From assembly GCA_951799425.1 (NCBI GenBank), contig OX637405.1, positions 26,948,635-27,012,634 on the forward strand: a DNA stretch of 64,000 nt. Reading direction: 5' to 3'. The stretch comes from Ilex aquifolium. Its lineage: Eukaryota > Streptophyta > Magnoliopsida > Aquifoliales > Aquifoliaceae. The position numbers and the translations under genes were made by a program. Numbering within the stretch: the first letter of the stretch is position 1; every line of letters begins with the position of its first letter. A model generated the notes under the pieces. It was not told the origin of the DNA, searched no databases, and saw nothing but the letters and a program-made list of their open reading frames with translations. Shown piece after piece: positions 1 through 12,513 of this stretch.

Positions 1-375
1 TTCCAGAATTTTACCTTTGCTCTGGTGAAGAAAATCAATCAACCATAGAACACATAAGTAGATTCACTTTCCAGTGTCGGGAAGTTAGAAATAATGAGAA
101 CTTGAAAATGAAACTATTCCCAATCTTTGGCTAAAATAGCCTTTGCTTGTTTCATCAATTTGCCTGCCAATTCAATTCAAACTTGACAACAAATGGAAGA
201 ACAGTTCATGCTCAATTATTTAGGAATAAACCAGAGATTTCAACGGCAGATCTGTCAAAATTAAGAAAGAAATCAAATGAATCTCCATAACAGTATATTG
301 ATAGATTCAAAAAAGGCATAAACAAATGTTATGTTTAATTGCCTGAACTTGAATTGGTTAAACTAGTCCAAAATG
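1..375 (+). pseudogene. Ty3/Gypsy gag fragment (first part)
   Basis: Translation in shifting frames gives a retrotransposon capsid (gag) region: a FCSGEENQSTIEHISRF-like stretch, then FRNKPEISTADLSKLRKKSNES and QYIDRFKKGINKCYV, then LPELELVKLVQNGL. These are typical of plant Gypsy gag proteins, which assemble the virus-like particle in the cytoplasm. Stops and indels make it non-functional. It runs in from before the window and is split by the LTR inserted at 381, resuming at 1666. A second copy of its last part lies at 5028-5300. Family assignment is by recognition of the motifs. Confidence 0.7.
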
Positions 376-380
376 GTTTG

Positions 381-1665
381 TGATAGAGTAGTATACTAAA
401 AGTTTACTTTTTGTAGTGAAACTCGTTTTATTAATTAATAAAAGTTTGTTCTTTCCATTTTATTGAGAATTTATATGGGCAAAATGTTTGTATTATATTT
501 TATATATGGTATGCATGTGTGTCTTATATTTTACATTGTAGATAATCTGGTGTGTAGAGTTCGGCTTATATACAGAAAATCAGATTATCGGATCTTTGTA
601 TAATATGAGTATATGTTCACAATCGTAAATGAAATTGGACACGCTATCGGTATAATTGTAGTGTAATATTCTGGCATAGTCTGTCTTGATTATAGGAGAT
701 TGTTTGATGTCTCGGACTATTACACTAGTACATTTTGTGTATTGAATAGACCCATGTTGAGATTATTATATTTTAGTGATTTAATAAGATAATAAATACA
801 TCATGATTATTATGATTGCTTATGCTCTTAATCCCTAAATATTTAATTGCTACATATATATAATGTTTGTCACTTTAATTCATCAAAGAGTGAGTTTCAT
901 ATTGGGTCAATAAGCTCAATGAATTGGGAGACGATGTTATTTGTATGGTGGAAATTAAATATTAAAGGAAACCACGTCCTCATATTTAAATGGGTTGATG
1001 ATGTCCTCTTGAGGAAGTTCATAAGTTTTGTCCATGTCAAACCTGCAGGTGGTTTTAATTATCCGACATGACAAATAAGTTGAGTGGTAAGGTCTCAAGG
1101 AATAAAAGAAGTCAATTAAATATAATTGTCAGTGATTTATTTAATTGATGAACATCTTTAATCTTAAACCTGAGGAGATTATTAAACATATAATAATAAG
1201 AAGCTCGAATATAATTTTGAGATAAGGTCCAGGAGATCAATAATAAGTCTTTAGTGAACTGACTTATTATTAATGGGCTATAGGATGTTTGTTCTGGGTT
1301 TAACATAGGAATCCTAAGCCATTAGGAGCCCGATCCTTATTTCTCCTTAGGATCTCTGTCGTAGCCTATATATAGATGTCTACGTTTTCTATTTCAGCAT
1401 CTGATCTTTACTCACGTTTTTGAGAGAGGATGAAAGAGAGAGCAAGGATTCGGAGGTCTTGGCAGCCCACACTGCATCTAAATTCCGACGTTGGGGGATA
1501 TACGACAGAATGCCGTGAGGTTCGTCGAACTGTTCTACGTTCGTGCTGAGACGAGATCAGTCCCGAGAGATCTCGAAGGTAAGTCCTAATTCCGCCTAGT
1601 AGAGTTTTAAAGGAAAATTTTATACATACGCGTTGTCAACGGCTCTTGCGATTTCCGTTCCAACA
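381..1665 (+). mobile_element. Solo LTR, about 1.29 kb, with 5-bp target duplication
   Basis: The element begins TGATAGAG and ends TTCCAACA, and is flanked by identical GTTTG at 376-380 and 1666-1670. The host reading frame (gag) is continuous when it is removed, as shown by the uninterrupted copy at 5085-5110. A TATA-like run (TATATATA, 1367-1374) followed by a GA-rich leader fits an LTR promoter on the plus strand. No coding capacity is seen between the ends, so it is most simply a solo LTR left by LTR-LTR recombination. Copia versus Gypsy origin cannot be decided from the ends. Confidence 0.8.
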
Positions 1666-1850
1666 GTTTGAACTTCGAATTAAGATAGAAATTCGAAAGA
1701 ATAGAGTTTAGAGATTTCTTTGAACTTTTAGTCAGGGCTATCAGATTTAGATGTTGCTCAGAGAAGAGTAATAGAGAAAAAATAGTTTACTTGAGACTTA
1801 TTTTTAAGACTTCTATAAATAAGTTGAAATTGATGTAACACAGGTTATAG
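1666..1850 (+). pseudogene. Gypsy gag fragment (second part)
   Basis: Continuation of the gag relic after the solo LTR. It matches 5100-5310 closely up to the word TAGGAAA and diverges after it. It has no open frame. Confidence 0.55.
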
Positions 1851-1992
1851 GAAAGTTACCAGAGTCACTCACACCACAAAACAATTGGCACATCACAACC
1901 CTCCAAACTCCCACTGCATCTGCACCTGTCTGTCCTCTAGGTGCGACTTTAGCGGATGAATTCAAATTCAATTCGAGTTTAATTTAAAATAT

Positions 1993-2861
1993 AGGAAAAA
2001 TTTCAACCACACTCTCTCTAGTTTATCATATCTTTAAGGACACTCCCTCTATTTTTTGAATCTTCAATGAGACCTCCTCTAAGTAAGTATATCTTCAATG
2101 ACACCCCCTCTGTTTTCTAATTTTTTTTACGTATTAAAATTCGCGTGAATTAAAATTCGAATCAAGCTAATTAAATTTTTTTTTACATATTAAAATTTGA
2201 GCCAATTAAAAATTATATTTTTTACGTATTAAAATTTGAGCTAATTAAAATTCGATTTGAGCCAATTAAAAATTATTTTTAGTCGACTCAAATCAAATTT
2301 TAATCAACTCGTATTGAATTTTAATCAGCCCAAATTTTAATACATAAAAAATATAAATTTTAATTGACTCAAATTTTAATAAATCGAATTTTAATTGATA
2401 CGAATTTTAATAAGTAAAAAAATATAAATTTTAATCGACTTGAAAGCGAATTTTAATCAGCGCTAACAACTTGGGTAGATTTCAAATCGACTCAAATTTT
2501 AATATGTAAAAAATAAATTTTAATAGGCTCGAATTTTAATATGTTAAAAAAAATAAAATTTATTCAGCTTCAATCGAATTTTAATTTGTTAAAATTTTAA
2601 TTTGTTAAAATTTTAATATGTAGAAAAATAAATTTTAACCGGCTTGAATTTTAATAAAATTTTATGTAGAAAAATTACTTGAGGTTTATTTAGGGGCATT
2701 TTTGGTATTTTAGATTAATTTTTTTTGTTAAAAATGGTAGTTTAATGGTAGGGATTGTTAGTGATGTTTAAATATCAACTAGAAGGGGTGTCGGTGATGT
2801 TTTTGATAAGGTGTCCTTGAAGATATAATAAACTAGGAGGGGTGTGGCTGAAATTTTCCCT
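1993..2861. mobile_element. Foldback MITE with long inverted ends
   Basis: The left end (AGGAAAAATTTCAACCACAC) is mirrored at the right end, whose reverse complement reads AGGGAAAATTTCAGCCACAC. The similarity continues inward for roughly 50 to 100 bases. Flanking AAAATAT is present on both sides (1986-1992, 2862-2868), an approximate target duplication. The interior is a low-complexity array of AATTTTAAT-based words in both orientations (about 2110-2690). There is no ORF. Superfamily is uncertain; a Mutator-like or generic foldback MITE is possible. Confidence 0.65.
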
Positions 2862-2868
2862 AAAATAT

Positions 2869-3676
2869 ATTATCTTTTTGAACAAAGATTTGTAGTGCAT
2901 GGGTTAAGTTTGACCAAAAAAAAAAAAACTTGATTTGATCTAAATTCATATAATACTCGGATTGGCGTATGGAGTTATTCAGAACCAATTTGAATCCAAC
3001 ATAAAAATGAATTTAGATTTAAAAAGAGTTAAATCAAAACTTTAGTTCACGTTGTGCAGTCGTAGAATCAAATTTGAATATAAACTGAGTTAAACATAAA
3101 ATTAAATTCGAATTTTAGCTCGATTTGTTTAACATGAGAATCAAACTTAAATTGAACGCGAATTGTGTAACATAATTTAAAATTTTAAACATATATAATA
3201 ATCAAATTAAATGTATAGTTTTATAATTAAAATTGACTCCGAAAGAAACCATAAAATCACCCATATGGCAATATACAACGTATTCACATTAAGAAAAAAA
3301 ATCCAAATATAGTATTAGAAAATATTTTTATTGATCTTATATTTTATTTTTTATTTGATAAAAATGTGGTTTATAATTTTTTTGTTATTTTTAATTAATA
3401 TTATAAATTATTTAAATTAAAAGTAATGACTTTAAATCAATTTCGAGAGGATACTAGAGCCATAGTGTAGCTTTATTTCAACAAAAATATATAAGTAGTT
3501 TTCATTTTCTTTTCGATACAGATTTCTTTTAATAAATTTTTTCTTCAACTCTTTTTTTTTTTTGGGATTATTTATTATTAATGAGTGAGAAACTTACGGG
3601 TCTCAATCAAATAGGAAAAATTACCAGGAAGTCATACTATTTCACCAAAAGAGCCATTATTAAGTCCTATCAAGTC
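2869..3676. other. AT-rich non-coding stretch
   Basis: No supported gene, terminal repeat or RNA is seen. The sequence is AT-rich with A and T runs. Confidence 0.5.
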
Positions 3677-3691
3677 TATCTTATGACAATT

Positions 3692-3798
3692 TTTATTTTT
3701 TTCGGCGAGGGGGAGGGGGAGGAGGGCTTGAACCCTTGACATCAAGAAGGTAACCCTTCACAAGGTAAAGAGCACCATTAGACCAAAGACCTATTGGT
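3692..3798 (-). mobile_element. tRNA-derived SINE
   Basis: Read on the minus strand from 3798, it has an RNA polymerase III A box (TGGTCTAATGG) and a B box (GGTTCAAGCCC) at tRNA-like spacing, then a C-rich body and an A-rich tail. It is bounded by a perfect 15-bp duplication, TATCTTATGACAATT, at 3677-3691 and 3799-3813, the signature of LINE-mediated insertion. At about 107 bp it is a short SINE. Family name not assigned. Confidence 0.85.
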
Positions 3799-3813
3799 TA
3801 TCTTATGACAATT

Positions 3814-4880
3814 AAGTTCTAATAATTTTGATAACTTATTCCCCAAAGTCCTAAACTCTATCAATAGTATATTTTCTTCCAATTTTGCTATTCCCATCAA
3901 CACACCAATTATAATTTTACAAATAATATGTGTTATTACAATTACATAAATTAGCAATGTAAAAAATAATCTATGAATACAATCATTGAGAAAAGTTCAT
4001 TTAATTACACTTTTTTTTACTCCTCCTTCCACATATTGAATTAATTAGAAAATAATTACTGTATTAAGGCATACAAAAAAAGAAAAGAAAAAAAAAATCA
4101 AGCATTCAAGCCTACAACATTGTATTTAAGAGCTAAAATAAATATATTAATGTATCTAGTGACTTTTATATTATGTACAATTTACTTGCACATGATCTCT
4201 TATAAGTCAATGAGGTTAATGTTTTGATAATTAAAAGTATTTACTTGGATTTTAAATTAAGATAAAATAATTATATTTCAATAAATAAATTTGAATATAA
4301 AATTATAAACAAAAATATAATTTGTGTGTTCATGAGAAGGATAAAATTAGAATAAAACAAAGCATTAATATAATTTAAGACTTTTTGGGAATAAATTATG
4401 AAAAGTAGGACTTAATTATCCTAAGGTAAATATGATTGGATTTAATGATTTTTTTGAAAGAAAAAGAGGACTGATTTTTTCTTAAACATATGGTAAGAAG
4501 ATCTGAAAAAAAATAAAAATAAAATTATTAGATAAAGTGAAAAAGACAAAAAAACCCTTTGGGGTGGGGGATCATTTTCTTCGGCGTCTAGTCAAACCCG
4601 AACCATATCATATCAGATGTTCACTTCATTTTCCTAAAGTAGGCACTCCTCATTGTTAATTCGTGGTTCAGTTGAATTTAATCAAACATTGGTACAATGG
4701 GCTTAAACTGGGTGGCGATTTTTGTTTCCTAATGTTTTCTTCTTTTTTTTCTTTTTTCCTCGATTTTAACAAGCATCAAAATTGGACTTTTGACTTTTTG
4801 TTGACTTTTATGTTTTGGGTTATTCTTCATGGTTTGGCTTGGTTCAAAATCAGGTTGTTTTTTCGGTAATGACTGCTAAT
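3814..4880. other. AT-rich non-coding stretch
   Basis: AT-rich sequence with homopolymer runs. The short open frame at 4663-4869 is Phe-rich with no recognisable domain and is not supported as a gene. Confidence 0.5.
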
Positions 4881-4914
4881 GTTGGATTATTGGACTTAAA
4901 TTTCCAATAATTGG

Positions 4915-4985
4915 ATTATTGGACTTAAACCAGAAGACATCCTTCACAAGATAAGGAGTACCATTGAACCAAATGCCCATTAGTT
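4915..4985 (-). mobile_element. Degenerate SINE relic
   Basis: On the minus strand an A-box-like TGGTTCAATGG is followed by a B-box-like GGTTTAAGTCC, resembling the SINE at 3692-3798 (both also share CTTGTGAAGG). A local duplication of GGATTATTGGACTTAAA lies at its left edge. No convincing long target duplication was found. Confidence 0.5.
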
Positions 4986-5027
4986 AAATTTCTTCTATTC
5001 ACTTGCATGTTATTGACAGAAATAAAA

Positions 5028-6497
5028 AAAAAGGCAAAAACAAATGACAATTTATTTGCCTGAAGTTGAATTGGTTAAACTAGTCTAGAGTGGTTTGGAC
5101 TTCAAATTAAGAAAGAAATTCGAATGAACGAAGTTTAGAAATATCTTTGAACTCTCAAATAGGGCTTCTGGATTTGAGATGTTGTTCAGAGAAGAGCAAC
5201 AGAGGAAAAATAGTTCAAATAAAAAAAAAAAAAAAAATTCACTTGAGACTTATTTCTAAGATTTCGATGGAGAAGTTGAAATCAATGTAGCATAGGTCAT
5301 AGGAAACACAACAATTATGTGTAATGCCTTGAAAAAAATTGAAGATCCTATGAACATGCCATCTACCCATCCTTTCAAGAAGGATGCACCCTCAACCTAT
5401 TGACAATATTGCTTTTATCTATCAATGGATGATGCTCTATTCGATGAGTTAATCAACCAAAAGTTTGTTGTCCCAACTCAAGAACATAATATTCCAGAAA
5501 AGATAGAAAAGAAAAAGAATATTGCAAATGATACAACTCATTTAGACATTCAACCAAGAACTGCATTACTTTTAAAAATCATTTGCAGGATTAATTCAAA
5601 AGAGAATGACTTAAATATGCTTCGAAAGAAGAAGAAGCCATGGGTGTGGACAATGATCCTTTCCTTAAAGAAGTTAAAATTAATATGGTGTCTGCTAATT
5701 TGCAGGAGGACAAAAAATTGACAGTTTGGTGGTTGACAATGAGATAATTGTTCCCAAGATGAAAAAGTCAGTCCACAGTAGGCTTGGTCTCAAGTAGGAA
5801 GAACCTTTGGTCATGTGCTTTAAGTTTGCCAGAGAAATGGCCATGTCAGATGATATACCACTAGATGATGTGGTGAAAGAGTTTATAGATAAGGGTCTCT
5901 AATTCAACACCAGAGGAAAATGAGATGTCTAAATCTATAATGGTAATGAGAAAATATTTGATAGTGCAGATCCAGGGATTTTCAAACTCCAAGATAGGTA
6001 CGAACATGGGCATGGTCCTTATTACTTCCTTGAGAATTAGGGTACTTCAAGAGGCACCAGTTACCAAAGACAAGCCAAGAAGGAATGACTGCAAATGATG
6101 AACCATTTTGCTGGACCATTTATAGTTAGAGAAAGTGTTTGGCAGAGAATCAAGAAGCAAGAACATTAGGAAAGGTAGAACCAGAAAAGAAAGGGGAGAT
6201 TTAAAGTCATAACAAAGGTTGGATTTAGAACAGTAAATCCTCTTGAATTTCATGATGAAAAATGATACCATGTACAACATCTAAAATTTCCTTTTGGAGC
6301 ATGGTACCTGACACTTACTAGGACTCAGAAAAGGAGAGAGCAAATGAAGTTTGCCGCTTGGATGAGCTGGGGAGATCCCACTCCTCTTGGGACCTATTTA
6401 AAACCAAGTCCATTGACAGAAAAGAGAAATCCCACATGGACCATGAAACAACAAAAGGAAATCAAAGAAGTCCAGGCAAAACATGACATCCTAGACC
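5028..6497 (+). pseudogene. Gypsy (Tat-type) gag and early polyprotein, degenerate
   Basis: After a repeat of the gag segment seen at 310-375 and 1666-1850, the frame at 5425-5721 begins DALFDELINQKFVVPTQEHN and contains a decayed gag C-terminal region. Further on, pieces such as LTRTQKRR at about 6315 recall the segment upstream of protease in plant Gypsy elements. Multiple stops and frameshifts break it. The polyprotein resumes after the inserted LTR at 9527. Role of the intact family: capsid and polyprotein precursor. Confidence 0.6.
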
Positions 6498-6502
6498 AGA
6501 AA

Positions 6503-9500
6503 TGTAACATCCTGAATTTTTACAAAATAAGAGTCATAATTGAGGTTTAAATTTTTTAGGAATATTAGAATTTTATGTAATCAATATTTTTGTTTTGGGA
6601 GGGGGGACTTTATGTGGATATTCTCTCACGGTTATACACGTGGAGCAATAGACACTATATGTAGAAGGGGGGTGAATATGTTTTTCAATTTTAGCCCAAT
6701 TGATTATCAATCAAAACCTAACCCACCATAATAACCTCTTCCCACAAATATTTACCAAAGAATGTGAGAATCCTTTAGTCACCATAACCCACTTTGTACT
6801 GATGATTGATTAAATTAATGTTCAATTAATTCACTCGTAATCAATCTCACGTCGATTCCAAATCCCTGACCCAATTGCACACCTATGTATGTATGAATAT
6901 TCAAACAATCATTCTAATAAACACATAGTGCGTATATGTGCTAAAAATCACAAGTGTATACAATAAACAATAAACAATAAAGAGCACAAGTGATTTGTTG
7001 ACGCGGAAACTATTATAGCGAAAAATCGTGGGGAACATTCTCGGTTCACCAAAACCTAATTTACTACTTTCTAAGTCAACATATAAGTACTCGAGCCTTA
7101 TACTTCAACCAATACCATAGTTAGATGCTCATTTTCTTGCTATCTCTCTGTCAAAGCCCTCATTCGACTTCTAGTGTAGTTTCACTTGGACCTCCCTGTC
7201 GTACGGTTCATCAAGGCCTTGAGCAACTATGGACACGCCAACAATCCAAGGTATGCACACACCAATGAATTTATCAAACCATCAAGATCTTCTTCTCCAA
7301 GTTGTGAGGTTGGGTATAATCTCTACTGGTAGCCTTTTGGGTCTTGGGGATCTAGTTTGTGGTGGAAGCTCTCAAGATAGAAAGATGACTTTCTCTCTTA
7401 GAAATCTCACACGAGGCTTAATCTAGATGTAGAAAAGGCTTTCCCTATTTATATGTTTGAAATAAGAGTAGTCTTAGTAAATAAGAAAACTCAGATTCGT
7501 AAACGGTCGCTGGATCGGTAGGAGGGTAATCATAAGACGGTTGTCATTAAAATAAAAAATACGTTCCAATCCCGACTAAGGCAAGCACCACTCGAGTGAC
7601 CATGAACACTGCTCGAACGACCATGAAGGACTGCTCGAGCGAGCCCTGTGCTGCCTTTTGTGGGTTTTTACCATTTCATTTCCCAAGTCATAAAGTGACT
7701 GCTGTAATGAAGGCAAGCGAGTATAGATCGGTCCCTATAGGTTTTTAAGCATAAAATCATGCAAAAATTTGTCCTCTTGAACACTAAAGGGTATTGCTCA
7801 AAGAGGGGTCTGATTGTGACAAAAATTATGTTTTCAAAACTCATAAATGATTTAGAAAATCTTTACTTTTAAAATCACATAGGAGTCATAGTCGGATTGC
7901 TTTCAATTCTATTTTCTTGCTAATTAACCTAAGTTAAAAAATAACTAAGGGTTCAATTTAGGTGTCTAGGTCATTACCTTGTCCTAAGCATGAAGGTGCG
8001 TACAAAGGTTGAATGATGTTTCTTTGATGCTTGATCTCCTCCCTTCAATGACGCTTTTGGATGTTGAACTTGATAGCATCATGACCATGGAATATGTTGA
8101 GATTTACAATGGACTCCACAAAATTAGCCAATTACAAATATGATCTAACAAATATAATTGATTTTCAGAGATTCCAAATACATAAATGGATTTCTTGTGT
8201 AAAGACGAGTTCGATGAGTGTAATATTGTTTCAAGTCAGGGAAAAAAGCAATGCCAAAAGCCTATAGTAATCGAGAAGGTATAATAAGTCTAGACTTTGG
8301 TGTGTCATATGACACGTGTCAAAAGTGGTGTGTGTGAATATGGAGGTGACACATAACAAGCACAACAAAACAGTAGAAGGATCTGGAAGAAACACGTGAC
8401 ATGCACGACAAAGCCTTGAGTGGGTGCGCGTGTGACAAGTGTTAGACACTTGTCATGTTTCATGTCATGTGGTATGCATGAATGACAAGTGTCAAGCTAG
8501 GAGAGATTGTTGGCATGCAAGGTGCCACCACTTGCTTCTCCTTTTCTATAAATTCAGCCTTTCTATCACTAGTAAACAACACTAAAGATAGAAAAAGGAA
8601 AAAGAACCAAAGAAGAAAGGAGAGAAAAAAGAGAGGGAGATGAGAAGAAATAGATGTAATTGATAGAAAGGGAGAAAAAAGGAGGAAGAAAGAATGAGAA
8701 AGAAGGAAAGAGGAGAGGAAAAGAGAAATTCGTGAAGAGTCAAAATCAACGGTGAAACGAACTCCGATCGAGCTGAAAGTTTAGTATGTTGTTCTTGAGG
8801 TTATGACGAAAATATTTATCATAGTCAATTAAAGATTTGAGGTACGGGGTAGTATGCAATATGCTTCCATCTTTAAATCTTTTTACAAAGAGTATCATAT
8901 TGATTATCTACATTCCTATTTGCTATTTTTGATTGATATAAAATCCTATGTTTTATATTTAGATATCTATATTTTGGGTTAATTACTTTGAGATTGATTG
9001 GTAAATGTATAAAGTGTACTTGTGGCATATTTTATGAAACGTGATTGTAGCAATACGGGCTGTAATTTTGGCTTTGCGGGATATGATTGATCGGTATGAG
9101 TTTGGATTTATGTCTAAGTGTCACTTGTCATGTTACGAAGATGAACCAAGTATGAGGCAATGTATGTTGTGATATGTTTCATTTGATTCATGATTCTACA
9201 ATTACCTATCGATTGGGTTATTTGGCATTCGATCATTCGTACTTCTATCGCTGAGCATATTATTTTCAATCTTATTGTATGCTTCCCCACTTAATTAATT
9301 TTTTAGGAGGATTATGAAACATAGATCGTGATTAGAATATTGGAGGAACTGAAGATGATAATTTTGTAATATTTAAATTATGAGTGATATTTATATTTGG
9401 AGATTTGATTATCAATTTAATTTTATTAAGATAATTAGAGCTCTGATATTTGTATTTGGAGATATATTTTGTGAACTCTGTGGACCAATTTAGCAATTAA

Positions 9501-9526
9501 CACATCTGAAAAATCGGGGCGTTACA
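6503..9526 (+). mobile_element. Solo LTR of Tekay/Del-like type, itself interrupted
   Basis: Ends are TGTAACATCC and GGGGCGTTACA, the terminal pattern common in chromovirus (Tekay/Del) LTRs. Identical AGAAA lies at 6498-6502 and 9527-9531. Removing it rejoins the gag-pol relic. A TATA-like TCTATAAATT (about 8546) is followed by a long purine-rich leader (8580-8730). No coding region is seen. If the insert 6660-8150 is subtracted, the LTR is about 1.5 kb. Confidence 0.75.
6660..8150 (-). mobile_element. Probable nested LTR (Copia/SIRE-like)
   Basis: The plus strand reads TGTAGAAGGGGGGTGAATATG at the left and ends TGATCTAACA at the right, i.e. TGTTAGATCA to TTCTACA on the minus strand. A minus-strand TATA-like CATATAAATAGGG lies at about 7450. 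The GGGGGGTGAATA word and the ACGCGGAAA word at about 7000 recur in plant Copia LTR repeats. Flanking pentamers (CTATA, AATAT) do not match, so the boundaries are tentative. Confidence 0.45.
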
Positions 9527-12290
9527 AGAAAATTGTTGAATTTAAGCAAATTTTGGATTTATCTTAGGGAGAACCAGAGAAAAAGCCAGAACATTCATCC
9601 AAAAGGCAAAGAAAAAGTGAAAGAAGACAAAGAAATGCTCTCAAATGAGGAGCATATGGATTTTGAGGACATACAACCTCTCCTCAGAGATGATGCAACA
9701 TATAACATGATTGTGGCTTTGCCTAAGACATTTAAGGTTAGGTCAGGACAACCAAATCAACTACTAGGAGATGAACCTGGACATGATGAGAGGTCTATAA
9801 GTGTAGAACAAGGAGCTTGGGAGACAGATAAAGTGGTGTTAAATTCCCCTAAGAAAGAACTGGTCAAGCATTTGAGACCACTGTACATACAAGCCCACAT
9901 CGATGGTCAACCAATCATCAAAGTTTTGTTTGACAATGGGGCAGTAGCCAACTTCCTACCTTAAAGGATGTTAAAAGTGTTAAAAAAGGGAGATGAAAAC
10001 CTGCTTCAAGCTAACATAACAGTCAACAACTTTGCCTGTAGAAATCCAAGTAGGCAATAGGAAGATCTCAACAACATTTTTTGTGGTTGATTCATCATCC
10101 AACTTCAACGCTCTTCTAGAAAGTGATTACATACACACCAATGGCTATGTGTCATCATATCTACATCAAGTATTAATCTTCCTGATAGATAGAGGTGATG
10201 AAGGAAGAAAAAGAATAAAAGTACATTGAGCTGATACCAATCCATTCTCTGCAGATACATACAATGTGGAAGCTCAGTTATATCATAAGAACTAGACTTC
10301 AATTGGGCAAAACAACTGCAAAAGCCAATTCAACAAATATGTTGAAGAGAGTTTACATCAGATCTGTCATGACTTGGTTAGGCCTGGCTTCCTACAGTTA
10401 AGGCTTGAAAGCAAAGATTTCAAGAAAATTGATGGATATGACCTATAAAAGGTTCTAGGATGGCAAGATGACTGCCATTAAAGCTACACAAGATTATTTG
10501 TATACACCTTGTAAGAGAAAGTGAAGGCATTAGGTGATACCTTTGTAAATTGGGCTAAATGTCTATTTGAAAGTGGATTAGAAAACATAAAACAAAACAT
10601 AGAAGTAGAAAATCTTTAGTTTGCACCTGTGAAGTTAGGTGTCCAAGATCCTATGGAGGAAGTTAACCTAGGGGATGAGATTTACATACGACCTATCTAC
10701 ATTAGAGCAAAACTTAGAGCATACTTCAAGCAGAGGTTGATTGAATTGTTAAGGGAATTCAAGGACTGCTTTGCATAAATTTATGAAGAAATGCCTGGCT
10801 TAGACTGATCATTGGTGGAGCACAGATTGTCAATTAAGAAGAGCTTCCATCATCATAAATGACCACCTAGAAGGATGATTATTGAAATTACACTTCTAGT
10901 CAAAGAGGAGATTGGAAGGTTGCTGAAAGTAGTTTTCATAAGGATTGCCGGTTATGTTGACTTGCTATCTAATATATTGTAGTAATTAAAAAGACTAGAA
11001 GAATCAGGGTATACATAGATTATAGAAATTTAAATAATACAACCCCAAAGGATGAGTATCCAATGCATGTAGTAGATATTTTAATTGATTATATTGTTAG
11101 ACATGCTATTCTGACCTTTATGGATGAACATGCTAACTATAATCAAATTTTTATAGCAAAGGAAGATGTCCGTAAGACTGCGTTTAGATGCCCAGGTGCA
11201 CTGGGTACCTATGAATGGGTGGTAATGTCATTTGGCCTTAAAAATATAGGGGCCACCTATTAAAGGGCTATGAACCTGATTTTCCATGACATGATTGAGA
11301 AATCGATGGAGGTTTACATTGATGATGTGGTTTTCAAATCTGATGACGAAGAATCACATTTGAAAAACCTTAGGAAGGCTTTCCAGAGAATGAGAATGCA
11401 CAAATTAAAGATGAATCCTTTAAAATGTGCATTTGGAGTTTCTGCTGACAATTTCTTTGGATTTTTGGTCCATCAAAGACAAAATTGAGGTGGATAAAAC
11501 AAAGCTAAGACCATCATAGAGGCCTAGTCTCCATCAAGTAAGAAATATTTGTAGAGATTCGTAGGCCAAGTAAATTTTCTAAGAAGGTTTATATCTAATC
11601 TTATAGAAAAAATAATAGCTTTTTCACCTTTGTTGAAATTAAAATCAGATGTGGGTTTCAAATGGGGGGTTGTATAACAGAAGGCTTTTGAAGAGATCAA
11701 GGAATACTTGATAAAGCCTCCAGTATTAATGCCACCAAAGGAAGGCAAGTCATTGAAGTTGTATATTTCAGCAGGAGAGAAGTCCATTGACAGAGCCTGC
11801 TCGCACAAGATAATGACCAAGGCCATAAACAAACAGTCTATTATTTGAGTAGGAAATTAAACAATGTTGAATGTAATTATTCATCAATAGAAAAACTTTG
11901 TTTGGCTTTGTACTTTTTAGCAATAAAATTAAGGCATTATTTACTTTCATTCACTGTTTGCATTATTGCTCAAACTGATATTGAAATATATACTTACAAG
12001 ACCTATATTAAGAGGAGAATGGGGAAATAGATCCCTGCCTTAGCAAAATATTATTTTCAATATGTGCCATAAAAGGTAGTTAAAGGCCAAGCCTTGGCTA
12101 ATTTCCTAACAGATCTTCCAAGTGTTTTTATTAAGGAAGACACATTTGGCAAAGTATTGCAAGGAAGGGCCCATCATTTGCAATCTTTAGAAGGGGAATG
12201 GCATAAAGACCCATGAATGGAAGAAGTTCAAAGAAATATCATCCAAACATATGGAAAGCTTTTGAAAGAAGCAGTTAGTGGGCATGATTT
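9527..12290 (+). pseudogene. Tat-type Gypsy pol relic: protease, RT, RNase H
   Basis: Order along the strand: an aspartic-protease region (9860-10230) with PLYIQAHIDGQPIIKVLFDNGA, where the active-site triad reads D-N-G, then NALLESDYIH; the RT N-terminal linker (10640-10860, EMPGLD); RT (10970-11490) with RVYIDYRNLN, SFGLKNIGATY and the catalytic VYIDDVVFKS at about 11313; and RNase H (11740-12120) with YYLSRKLNNVECNYSSIEK and KGQALANFL. Numerous stops and frameshifts make it dead. No integrase is recognisable before the antisense gene begins near 12.5 kb. Same element as the gag at 5028 and the LTR at 15874. Confidence 0.8.
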
Positions 12291-12513
12291 GTATAAAAGC
12301 CACCATCGATTGTTTCAATGATAATATAATCCATGAATGAGTAATAACAAAATTATAGGCCATAAGCGAAACAAAAATTCTTTTTATTGATCAAAAGACC
12401 AAATGAAAAAATTTACATATGTGCAAAAGTCAAAAGGACTGTTCCTAAGAACATTAAGGTAAAAGGAAATAAAGTTTGAAGGTGTCTCATTCATTTGATA
12501 ACTACCTCAATTG
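12291..12513. other. Spacer between pol relic and antisense gene
   Basis: AT-rich sequence with no ORF. It probably holds the 3' untranslated region of the minus-strand gene. Confidence 0.4.

Noticed and set aside
5425-5721. 98-codon open frame as an independent gene
   Set aside because: Its position and motifs place it in the gag relic.
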